Shown here one piece after another: positions 23,417 to 33,284 of a DNA stretch of 64,000 bases. The notes under the pieces are model-generated. The model made no database searches. It saw only the letters and a program-made list of their open reading frames with translations, and was not told the DNA's origin. Source of the DNA: Liolophura sinensis (Eukaryota > Mollusca > Polyplacophora > Chitonida > Chitonidae). Position 1 is the first letter of the stretch, and each line of letters begins with the position of its first letter. The stretch covers positions 4,701,703-4,765,702 of the forward strand of contig NC_088301.1 in assembly GCF_032854445.1 (NCBI RefSeq), in the 5' to 3' direction. A program made the position numbers and the translations under genes.

Positions 23417-23687
23417 ACCGGCCCGATAGCACAGTTGGTAAAGCGTCCGCTTCGGGAGGCGGTCAATCCTGGGTCGAGTCGCACCCAAGACCTTAAAGGA
23501 GAAAGTTGTAACTTCCTCGCTTGGTGTTCGGCATGAAGGGGATGGTGCAACGACTGGTTGACCCATATCAGTATAATGACTTGGGTAGGGCAGCTTACTT
23601 GCCTTCGGTAAGGTGTCTCAGTGAAGCAGCCCTAGATAAAAAAGAGCGGTGTAAAAAAATTAAGTAAACCCCAAGCACTCACTCACT
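23417..23687 (+). mobile_element. Second tRNA-derived SINE family, target duplication
   Basis: Head GGCCCGATAGCACAGTTGGT then AAAGCG (A box), and GGGTCGAGTCGCACCC (B box). Body: AAAGTTGTAACTTCCTCGC, CAACGACTGGTTGACCCATA, TTGCCTTCGGTAAG. Tail: CCCCAAGCACTCACTCACTC. It is flanked by CTTCACATTTG (23406-23416) and CTTCATATTTG (23688-23698), an 11-bp duplication with one mismatch. The family is unrelated in body sequence to the main SINE. Confidence 0.9.
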
Positions 23688-23904
23688 CTTCATATTTGCT
23701 CACTGAGTATTACTTTCGCTTTCAAGGACAACAACAACTGTGCAAAAACATAAAGTCCAATAAATTTACATTTCACCAAAAGAAAATATTTCTTATGAAG
23801 TAAGAAAGAAAAGTGCACACAACTACGTCCGAACATGGGAAATCAGCTGAAATGAAATGTAATTCTTGAGTCGGGGGCGGTTGTTATTTCAATTTACCAT
23901 TGAC

Positions 23905-24003
23905 AGAAGCTTCCCCTGTTGTCATAACGGGGTATCGCCACAGATGAGAGCAGCTCGAGCGCTCATCTGTGGTGATGCGCCGTTATGACACCAGGGGGCG
24001 CTA
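23905..24003. repeat. Long imperfect hairpin
   Basis: Left arm GTCATAACGGGGTATCGCCA then CAGATGAG is followed within about 14 bases by the right arm CTCATCTGTGGTGATGCGCC then GTTATGAC. The 28-base arms pair with three mismatches, and pairing extends outward with CCCCTGTT against ACCAGGGGG. The centre contains GCTCGAGCGC. It sits between the two inverted arms at 22373 and 24070 and looks like a small foldback or MITE-type element. Confidence 0.85.
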
Positions 24004-24069
24004 ATTCCTCCCTTGAAATTTCAACGCGCTTACAAGCTTTCTCGTTGGAAAGAGAGAACATGCGGTATC

Positions 24070-24235
24070 ACAATTTGCAATCTTCGGATTACATACCATA
24101 CCCACATTTCGGTAGCTACATAACCGAATGTCGGTAGACACATAGCAGAAGCTCCAGACTTAGACAGCAGTGTAGAACTTGCAACTTTCAAAGGTTACAC
24201 GCATACAGTTTTGGAGGGTATCCCCTTCCATATAA
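24070..24235 (-). repeat. Repeat arm, inverted partner of 22373-22545
   Basis: Reverse-complement match to 22373-22545 with roughly one in six bases changed: ATTACATACCATA, ACATTTCGGTAGCTACATAA, CGAATGTCGGTAGACACATA and CATACAGTTTTGG are mirrored there. Either these are the long terminal inverted repeats of a DNA element or two independent inverted copies. Confidence 0.8.
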
Positions 24236-24980
24236 CTGGTGGTCGATATCACACCACATGCAGTGCATTCCCTTGACAGTGGTCAGACATGACATCTGTG
24301 ATATGCACGCTGGCAAGGCGGCAATCTATGCCCACCCTGTGATTGATCAGTATCAGATTATGTTTTAATATCTTTAATATCTTTATACTAAGTAAATCAT
24401 TGTGGCATTCACAGATGTCACCTGTCGTCAATACAAGTTCATGCTCGGTGACAGTTCCTATGATTGTGTTGAATAGACATTCCCACATTTAGATTGTTTC
24501 AGCACCTTGATAAATTAGTTTGAACCCATGGTACCAAAATTTATGGCACCTAGTTAGAATGAAGGCCAGAACTATTTTGACGGATTGATCCTCTATGGAG
24601 ATACATAAGCCCTACAGAAAAGTGTCCGGAATGCAGTTTACAGAACAAAACATTAGCACGGAAAGGAGGCCAGAATGACAGACGGGCTAAGCACATAGAC
24701 AGGATTACAAGGGGCGGGTAAACTGAACCATGTAACATGCACGTTCATCATAAACTACTGCATGGACACCCATCAAGAACACATACTAAATAAATCGCGC
24801 CTCAAACTACTCAGAAATGATTATGTACTATATCAACTGTTTTTACATTATTGGTTCGATATCAACGACCTCACTGAAGAAGAAGGCGACCGAGATCGCT
24901 CGGCTCGGAAGTCGTATTGTTCGAGTTGGCCTGACCACAACGGCAAGACAAGTTCTGTCGGTAACCAACTGAAGATGGCC
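24236..24980. other. Non-coding stretch, unassigned
   Basis: Short open frames exist on both strands (24249-24488 minus; 24762-24998 plus), but neither resembles a family I can name and neither has convincing splice borders. Confidence 0.3.
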
Positions 24981-24994
24981 TCCGTGGCCAACGA

Positions 24995-25360
24995 GTGAGT
25001 GAGTGAGTGCTTGGGGTTTAACGTCGTACTCAACAATTTTTCAGTCATATGACGACGAAGGAATCTTGAGGGTGCATGTACGTGTAATGTGCCTCCTTGT
25101 AGCAGGACGGATTTCCACCGCTCTTTTTATTTAGTGCTGCTTCACTGAGACGACTTACCGAAGGCAAGTAAGCCGCCCCGCCCGAGCCATTATACTGATA
25201 CGGGTCAACCAGTCGTTGCACTATCCCTTTCATGCTGAACGCCAAACGAGGAAGTTACAACTTCCTCTTTTAAAGTCTTAGGTGTGACTCGATCAAGGAT
25301 TGATCCTGGATCTACCGGTCCCGAAGCGGACGCTCTACCAACTGTGCTATCCGGGCCTGT
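24995..25360 (-). mobile_element. Second SINE family, long form, 14-bp target duplication
   Basis: Reverse-orientation copy related to 23417-23687 but longer. The extra 3' part includes GGGTTTAACGTCGTACTCAA, TTTTCAGTCATATGACGACG and GTGCATGTACGTGTAATGTG. The head on the right reads CCCGAAGCGGACGCTCTACC then AACTGTGCTATCCGGGCC. TCCGTGGCCAACGA occurs at 24981-24994 and 25361-25374, a perfect 14-bp target-site duplication. Confidence 0.95.
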
Positions 25361-25519
25361 TCCGTGGCCAACGATTCCGGCCATTTCCGATAGAAATGGT
25401 TTGCTTGATGGATGTTAATTTACAATAATTTCTGCCTTACTGAAACTTACAGCCTATCGGTCATTGCGTCTTCACACCGACCTAAGAGATCTTTCGAGAA
25501 AAAGTTTACTATATAAGCA

Positions 25520-25862
25520 TTAACGTATAAAGCTCGTTATCGAGAGAATGTTAAGTTCAGTCTCGGCATCCTGAAGAGGTGATCCCAATTCTTGCTCTTT
25601 TCCTGCTACGCCCTTAGGAGACTTCACGCCCTGGTCTGTTGCTGGTTTGGTAGACTTGCGCAGATGGTGAAGCTCAGACACTATCTGCTGTGTGTGGCTC
25701 TCCACAATTCATTTTGACTGTGGATCAGTCAACCTTTGGCCGTTGACATACACGTCAACGGATACCTCGACGTTTTCACGAGAAATCAGGACATCTTTGC
25801 AGAAGTGTATGAATGACTTCGGAATTACCTTCTTGGATGTTTTGCCTGCTGAGTCAAAAGAC
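25520..25862 (-). pseudogene. Exon-like reading frame with one in-frame TGA, unknown family
   Basis: On the minus strand a strong acceptor (nine T, CCTGAAG) precedes a frame that reads SFDSAGKTSKKVIPKSFIHF, then CKDVLISRENVEVSVDVYVN, then GQRLTDPQSK, a TGA at about 25709-25711, and continues in the same frame with IVESHTQQIVSELHHLRKST and KPATDQGVKSPKGVAGKEQE to a TAA at 25520. The frame is otherwise open for 114 codons with protein-like composition. A CGA-to-TGA change would explain the stop. I do not recognise the protein. It may be a decayed terminal exon, a processed fragment or a transposon ORF. Confidence 0.4.
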
Positions 25863-25879
25863 TTCAGGAAAAAAAAACT

Positions 25880-27455
25880 CTGATTAATATTAATATATCG
25901 CAGCGTACTTAATTAGGAGTAGACATTTTGCGAAGCTCTACATGCGACATTGTTTCTCACAAAAAACATTACACAATCATAATAACACAAATGTTAAATG
26001 TTTCATTTTAACTATACAACTGTCTTTGTATGAACATTTTTCTGATGCGAACAGGAAGGTCATCTGAAAGCTGATCAACTCCCTGGATGCCGAACACCTG
26101 ACCGGGTCATGGAGTTAACCTTAATCCTAGCGCAAAGGTAAACAAGAATGAAACTTACGATGAGTCCACGAGTGAACCCTAGTCATGGGATGAGATAAGT
26201 TGTTTTGCCCTCCGCCTTTCAGGTCCCCATTATTTACTCATTACATGGTATGGACGTGTTAAACTTCTTATTGGCAGACGCAGTAAACCAGTTATGGCAT
26301 CAAATTATACCACACAGTTTTAGCAATTTGTGTCTTAGGTAGAATATCAATCTATTCCTGTTTTCCTGACAGAAATGGGAATGTTTGGTGTCTGTTTCAT
26401 CTTATGGGAATAAAGTATTAGCTCGGCGCATTTCATTGACGTGACATAAGCATGGCCTGCATGAATCGCAGAATTACGCTCACCCATGTACACCACTAGG
26501 ATATGTTGAACTATGTAATATTTTGTGAATATGGTGGCAGGGTGTTATTGTAATATGACTTAGCACACGACCTTGAAATATTCATTATTAATTTTATTTC
26601 CAAAACGTAACACACTTAAAGATATGTCAAAATGAGATACGGTTTGTTCTCAGTTTTCTCTAGTGCTGTTGGAATATAGTAATTGTTATAGTACATGTAA
26701 TATACACGTTATTAAGAAATATCTACAGCAGATGTCAATTTCTGTACTGCACAGCAATTTTGATGAGGTTGACAGGAAAAAATTTTCTTGTATTTCTGGA
26801 AACTATGCAAAAATTATGATTGGATCTCTAGACCTCCGTTCGACCATAAACTGATTCGATTTTATACAACTTGCAGTCGATATCGAAGTGTTTGGGGATA
26901 TATTTGTTACATTCAGCGTGTGAACTATAAGTTTAGCGGACATGTGTATGGAGAAACGACTGCATAAATAAATGCTGTTCATTCAAACTTTTAAAAAAAA
27001 ATATAACACGTGTTGTTTCAACATAGGTAACGTTCCTGAATGTAGACTAGTTTGATGACCTATTGTATCTTACACATGTACGTACATCTCTAATGTTTGC
27101 TTTCATGAAAAACATATAGATTCTGTGCTGTACTCCTCCTCTCAAAGTAAACTTTCAAAATTGTATTTTTGATTTCTGGTTACTCTTATGGGTTTGATTG
27201 TAACGAATTTGGAAACACATGTACCTGGCATTCGTGGCTTAGTTTTATCTAGTTTTACAGTGAATTCAAGGTGTCTTGAGGGAAAGGTCATTCACTCCGA
27301 ACCGGTCCGATATAGTTGTACTGGAAAATATCATTGCGCACCATGCTAACCACATCAATCTGTCCTGCTAGCCTAAATCGAGGTAATGTATTACGAATTC
27401 AAAGGATTGATGTTGAGTAGTCTACACCGATAGTAGTTTAATCCGTTCAATATCT
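25880..27455. other. AT-rich non-coding stretch, no feature seen
   Basis: Only short, unrelated open frames. No SINE body, array or exon with paired splice signals was found. Confidence 0.35.
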
Positions 27456-27461
27456 TCTTTG

Positions 27462-27625
27462 CGTGGATGCTAATGTCTCGCGCCGTACACTACGTATGGG
27501 CGTAATTATTACGCCCCGAGCGCTAGGCTTGGTCATAATTCGAACTGTCGTCCCGTGCCAGTCCGGGTCGTAATTCTTACGCGCCTGATCGGAGTGATCG
27601 CGAGAAAGGAAGGCTATATAGCAAA
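27462..27625 (+). promoter_or_regulatory. CpG-rich patch with four sites spaced about 33 bp and a TATA-like motif
   Basis: Related sites begin near 27465 (GGATGCTAATGTCTCGCGCC), 27498 (GGGCGTAATTATTACGCCC, a perfect 9+1+9 palindrome), 27531 (GGTCATAATTCG) and 27565 (GGGTCGTAATTCTTACGCGC). Their spacing of 33-34 bp is about three helical turns. A TATA-like CTATATAGC lies at 27614. The arrangement resembles an upstream activator array before a core promoter, but no transcribed gene can be identified downstream, so function is inferred only. Confidence 0.4.
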
Positions 27626-27822
27626 CCGCCTGCCCGTGTTAACAAGACAAGCAGTGATATTGTAACGGCAAAGATCGTTTACATGAAATTTCAGCTCAGA
27701 AAGGAGATGGTGTTTCTAATTTACGAATAAATTTACTAAATATTGTTATTAATTTGGAAATTGTACGTTTCCCCATTCGCTTAACCATCTACGTATATCA
27801 CCTGTTCCATTAATTTTAAATT

Positions 27823-28620
27823 TATTCGTCGAAACAGACGTTGGTATACCAGTCGTCAGTCATAAATGACGTTCCAGGTCAATAATCACCAGGTCAGTTA
27901 CCTAAATGACATTCAACATAAACAACCAAAAACTAAGAAAGTATATTAATTACGAAATTAGGGTGGAATCATGTAAAGAGACACAGTTAACAGTTTTCAA
28001 TGATGTTGGAAAAACGCAACGGATGTTTCTAGGCCACTTAATGAGATCAGTGATAATCAAAGCACGTATCTCAGTTGCGCTTTGATTGCAGTTGATCATA
28101 TATCCAACGTGGCGATTTAATTCAACACGATGAATACACAACCCTAGCATCTATTTAAGCACAATTATGAAGCAAAGCAACAGAGATTCTGAAGGCTCTG
28201 TCAGTATTTTCCTACAACAGAATTATATTCATTGTAAGACTAAAGAAACTAAAAGCGTTCGATGGGATAACCTCGGCATGCATGTACCAGTTTTCGCAGC
28301 AATAACGTTGACTGAAAACATCACACAACACACAGGATCTAACAAATGCTACACAGGGCGGGATACATGTACGTACACTCCATTTGCAGGACCCTTCGGT
28401 ATATTGCTATCCAAGTAGGGATAATTTACAATGTAAAACCTGAAACTATCTCTCATCGTAAAGTATGCGAGAGAGGAAACCGTTTTGGTCTTTGTTCAAA
28501 TACTGGTCCAAATAGCATGTGTCATCTGGATAATATGTGATTTCCTTTAAATCGAGCGAACTGGCAAAGGTGAATATATAGCCTTTGCTATATATGGATA
28601 GCTTAAAGCTAGGAGATCAT
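27823..28620 (+). repeat. Unclassified interspersed repeat, copy 2
   Basis: Inverted partner of 11868-12600, with landmarks CGTCGAAACAGACG, AACTAAGAAAGTATAT, GGATCTAACAAATGC, GACCCTTCGGTATATTGC, AAAGTATGCGAGAGAGG and GGATAGCTTAAAGCT. Short peptides (RTLRYIAIQ, GIIYNVKPETI, RKVCERGNRFGLC) parallel those of copy 1, but frames are interrupted in both copies. Confidence 0.75.
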
Positions 28621-28724
28621 TAAAGTAAAGGAAAGCTAAAATATGAAGTAAGATTCATCAGATAGACGAAACACGAAAAAAAGACGGATACATAAAAAAA
28701 CTAAAACGTAAACTACTTTTATTT

Positions 28725-28925
28725 ATTTTTTCAGATTTTTTGAAGAGTGTTGAAAGGCATTCAAACACTTGAATACTAGGTGGGCTTTATGAGCCATAAT
28801 GACGGTATCTCGGAACTCTGAAGTCACATCACATTTTTTCCAGATGTTCACCAGAGGGAAGGAATCTTTGGGAACATTATATCTCTGTTGATATATGGTT
28901 TTCCCGAATTTCACATAGGTTCTAT
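28725..28925. mobile_element. Foldback/MITE-like element, partial copy
   Basis: GAAGAGTGTTGAAAGGCATT, GTGGGCTTTATGAGCCATAA, GGAACTCTGAAGTCACATCA and GATGTTCACC correspond to parts of both arms of the larger inverted-repeat element at 36560-36905. Only one arm plus the centre is present here. Confidence 0.65.
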
Positions 28926-29504
28926 TAATGAGAAAGCCAATTAACTGGATAAACGACGAAACGTCCCAAGAATTGTAAACCTTGTACGTAGTGGAACCGA
29001 AAAAGGCTTTGTTGTCTCTGACGTTAATGTAACGGTGCCTACCGCAAAAATTAGCGATGATATTCTACCAATTAAGTCTTAGTAAGGAATAGCAGTGTAG
29101 ACAGAAGAGTGTATTTGATTGTTTAGTCCTTCAATGAGACGTTTTGACGAAGTTGACGCCTGAAGCTTTTCGCAATTTCACAATAGTACGTTTTTCAAAA
29201 TGCTTCTTGATCTCGCAAGCGTATGAGAGTTTGTGTATTTTTGGAATCCAGTATGGTGTATCGGTGTGACGGGACAAAAGCTTCTCTCCGTGCATAATAG
29301 ATTCATACTCCTATTCCAGCTTAAAGCTAAATATGTTTTTGTGCCTTGGAGTTTTTCAGGCGATTGCTCTTCCTTTGATTGCACTAATTATACCAGCTTA
29401 AAATGGTTAAATATAATCTTAATTAGGAATAGTTCTGTGGAAAGTAGAGAATCCTCACGTGGATACACGTTCATAATGACATGGACCATACATATGCCAC
29501 GCTT
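28926..29504. other. Non-coding stretch, no feature seen
   Basis: Short open frames on both strands without recognisable motifs. It ends where the 26-28-bp minisatellite begins. Confidence 0.3.
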
Positions 29505-30560
29505 TATAATCTGCTCTACTACATGCTACACTTAATCTGGTAAACATGCCACGCTTAATCTGGTGTACTACATGTCACATTTAATCTGGTATACAACTTA
29601 CCCCACTTAATCTGGTGTACAACATGCCCCACTTAATCTGATGTACTACATGCCACACTTAATCTGGTGTACTATATGTCACACCTAATCTGGAGTACTA
29701 CATGTCATACTTAATCTGGCGTACTACATGTCACACTTAACCTGGTGTACTACATGCCACACTTAATCTGGTATACTACGTGTCACGCGATACATTCCAC
29801 ACTTAATCTGCTCCACTATACATATCACACTTAACCGGCTCCACTATACATGTCCCACTTAATCTGATCCCCTATACATATCACACTTAATTTGTCCCAA
29901 TGTACACGTCACACTTAATCTTCTCTACTACATGTCACACTTAATCTGCCTTACTGTACATGTCACACATAACCTGTCCCACTATACATGTCACACTTAA
30001 TCTTCTCTACCACACGACACACTTAATCTACCCCAACATACCCGTCGCACTTAATCTACTCCACTATACACGTCACACTTAACCTGCCCCACTACACTTC
30101 GCACTTAACCTGCCTCACTATACATGCCACACTTAATCTGCTCCACTATGCATATCACACTTAATCTGCTCCACTATACATATCACACTTAAACTGCTCC
30201 ACTATACCGTCACACTTAATCTGCCCCACTAAACACGACACACTTAATCTGCCCAGTATACACGTCACACTTAATCTGCCCCACTATACATGACACACTT
30301 AATCCTCTGTACTTCAAGCCAAACTTAACCTGCCCCACTATACATGTCACACTTAAACTGCCCAAATGTACACGTCAGACTTAATCTGCCTCACTATACA
30401 TGTCACACTTAATCTGCGCCACTATACATGTCACACTTAATCTGCCCCACTATACATGTCACACTTAATCTGCTCCACTACACATGTCACACTTAATCTA
30501 CCCCACTATACATGCAATACTTAATCTGCTCCACTATACATGTCACACTTAATCTGCTCC
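29505..30560. repeat. Minisatellite, about 26-28-bp unit, roughly 39 copies
   Basis: Units of CATGTCACACTTAATCTG plus GTGTACTA (left part, 26 bp) change to CTCCACTATA (right part, 28 bp). The left-to-right drift in the variable half suggests several rounds of local expansion. No extended open frame results. Confidence 0.93.
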
Positions 30561-32804
30561 TCTTCATATCCTTTTTGGGCTGACCTGGTTCCCATGGCCA
30601 TCCTTCCACGCGCTTGTGTTCTAATTGCCAATATACTTAAGCACTCACGTTTTTTAAGACTTGTACGTTTGTATGTAGCCAGGAAGTACTGCTAACGCGG
30701 CCCCGGCAAGCTTGGCTCAAGTTCACAGAACACAAGTCATGGGTTTAGCCATACATATAGGCCACGTCTGTGACCTGCATCATCTGTGCAAAATCCGACG
30801 GAGCTGTTAAGGCGCACGTGCTTGGCTGGTGAGCAATCGTGTGTCATCTTACACGAAGAAAACCATGTCTGGCGAGGAGATTTAGAAGTGGGCGTGTTAG
30901 TAACACTGTTACAGAGTGGAGGAAAAGGTAACTGTTAACAAAGCTGAGGTAATTAGACTGAACCATGCCACAATTTCCTTAATAGCCCAACGTGTGAAAT
31001 AATTGAGCCAGGCGTGGCGTGCTACTTTGGGAAGTTACACACAGCAAGGGTACAGTTGAGATAACAGTTCTCAGTGACTTTTTGTTTAGATTCACCCTGT
31101 GGCCCTGTATTTAGTATTGAGTGATAAACTGTGTTTTGTTGACAAATGCATCTTTCTTCTTATGTAGGATTTTCACACATATATCATATATCCCATTCAG
31201 TTGTCCGAGACTTGTAAATTAAGTTTATGGGTCTGCTGATGTGATATTTGTCAGAAAATGTGCCAATCTGCACGTTTGACCCTGCTCTTAACAGCCCAAT
31301 ACCAAGACCTTATATCAAGACTACCGGTATGTACCTAATATCAAGACTATATATGGACTAATTAAATCCTTTCTACTTGTGTTGTATTATATTGTAAAAA
31401 ACAATGATATGGACTAGAATATACAGAAGTTTATGAACCCTTAACTTAATGACCCAGGCTATGGCACAAAACAAGCCTTCTGTATGACTAGTGCATGCAC
31501 TTACATTTATGCAAATTTTTGACAATAGCAGTGTCAAATTCATCATTCAGAATTTACTGTTCATGTCATTTACATTTCTTTAGCTGTTTAGTAGTATAAA
31601 ATATGATATTTAAAAAAAAAAAAAAAGTGGGATGCCTCACTTGGACACGTGAGAATTCTTTTAAATAATTTACTCATCTGTATGAGAAATGGAAAGAGAT
31701 ATGTACATTTTACTCCATACCATTGTGTTTAGAAGATAATTAGATTAATTTTAATTATTGATAACTTAATATATATTGCATATTTTCAGTGTTTGCTATA
31801 GAATTTTTTTAGCTCTTGATTGGCATTCTCTCAATCTTTGAGGTTACTGTCATGCACAATTCGGGCAATTGGATCCAAGATTTGCCTCTAAAATGAGAAG
31901 TGGAGGAGGACTGATTATGTTGTTGATGCACAATAAATTTCTGCACTGTGAGCTTGCACCTAACTAAAATATATCAGAAGTTTGTCTGTTTTGGACAGAA
32001 CTGAAAACTTTTGTGCCAGTGTTACTTCCCACCCCCCTGGGGGTTACCAAAGTATTAAACACAATACTTTGACTCCACTTCCAGCAACCACAGTTCCAAA
32101 AAATGGTGGTCATGCTGGGTAAATTTTTTGATATGTTGTTGAGATAAGTGCAAGCTGCATGAGGTGGAATGGCGTTGTAGCACATGAAAGCTAGGGCATA
32201 TATATTTTGCAGATTGACAAATTTACTCCATGGTCAGGTAAGGAAAATCAATGCACTCATGTAACATGTACCGTGTTTCAGCTAAAGATTAATATTTTTC
32301 AGCTGATATACTTTGCTTGATTCTGACCAATTCATCCACCATGTAAGGCTACTTAAAGAGTTTTTCCTGAAGTACCGGTACTTAATATCTTATCAGAGAA
32401 ACATGTCAGGCGGTGGTATCAGAAGTGTCATTTTGAGGCCTTTGTGTGTTTCTTAATATGCATTTTTACATACTTTAGGTGACATATACCTGTACTGTTG
32501 AATCAGATCTGAGCACTTAACATGATCTGTTTGCATAATATGCTATAATATGTACTTCCTAGTTTACAGTTCACTGGTCATGTCCTTGTATCATGCTAAA
32601 AGTATCGCACTAACAAAGCATCCCACAAGCTGTGAAATCAACACAAAGGATGAGCGAGAAATGCACGGGTTAGTGTCTATGGTGGTAGTTGTAGTTACGT
32701 GCATTGGCCAATTCATGATCATTGATCCAGGTCATGTTCTACTCTGTACAGAATTAAGAGAACATCTATTAAAACTGTTTCTTTAGTCAGTTTAAATCGA
32801 GTTA

Positions 32805-32810
<6 letters not shown>
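30561..32810. other. Non-coding stretch, no feature seen
   Basis: AT-rich sequence with an A-run at 31612-31626. No exon or mobile-element body was recognised. Confidence 0.35.

Positions 32811-32873
<63 letters not shown>
32811..32873. repeat. (TA)n microsatellite
   Basis: About 28 uninterrupted TA dinucleotides followed by TGTATATGA. A perfect run of this length is expected to be polymorphic. Confidence 0.97.
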
Positions 32874-32940
32874 GACCTAGAAACCTAGCCTGTGTGCTCA
32901 CTAGGTTGTAGTTTTGCACTGATTCTTCTCCCATCAGAGT

Positions 32941-33172
32941 GTTGGCCTCTGTGGCTGACAGATTTACAATTAACCTAGCCAGGCACAATGATCAGGGAGC
33001 CTCTCACCAATGCAGTCTGTGTGAGTTCAAATCCAGCACATGCTGACTTTTTCTCTGCTTGTACGTGGAAAGGTCTGCCAGTGATGTGAAGATCATCATG
33101 GGTTTCCATGGGCTTGGCCCGGTTCGCCTCATTAATATGCTGTCATTAAATATATAAATGAAATATTATTCG
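32941..33172 (+). mobile_element. SINE, main family, diverged
   Basis: TTGGCCTCTGTGGCTGACAG marks a decayed head. GGGAGCCTCTCACCAATGCA, GTGAGTTCAAATCCAGCACA and CGTGGAAAGGTCTGCCAGTG mark the body. The 3' part is poorly conserved and the tail is ATATATAAATGAAATATTAT. Confidence 0.75.
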
Positions 33173-33284
33173 GGTAGGTAAACATACTGGTTGGTGTGTT
33201 GTGTGACACACTGGATATTGTTGGAAAGGTCATCTCTATTTAATATGTATGTATGCACATGGCCCACAACTAAACGCAGGGTAG

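Noticed and set aside
24249-24488. Minus-strand 79-codon frame as an endonuclease fragment of a LINE
   Set aside because: Only a vague SDH-like word is present; no other endonuclease motif supports it.
32719-32988. Minus-strand frame rich in IY repeats
   Set aside because: It is the (TA)n microsatellite read as Ile-Tyr.
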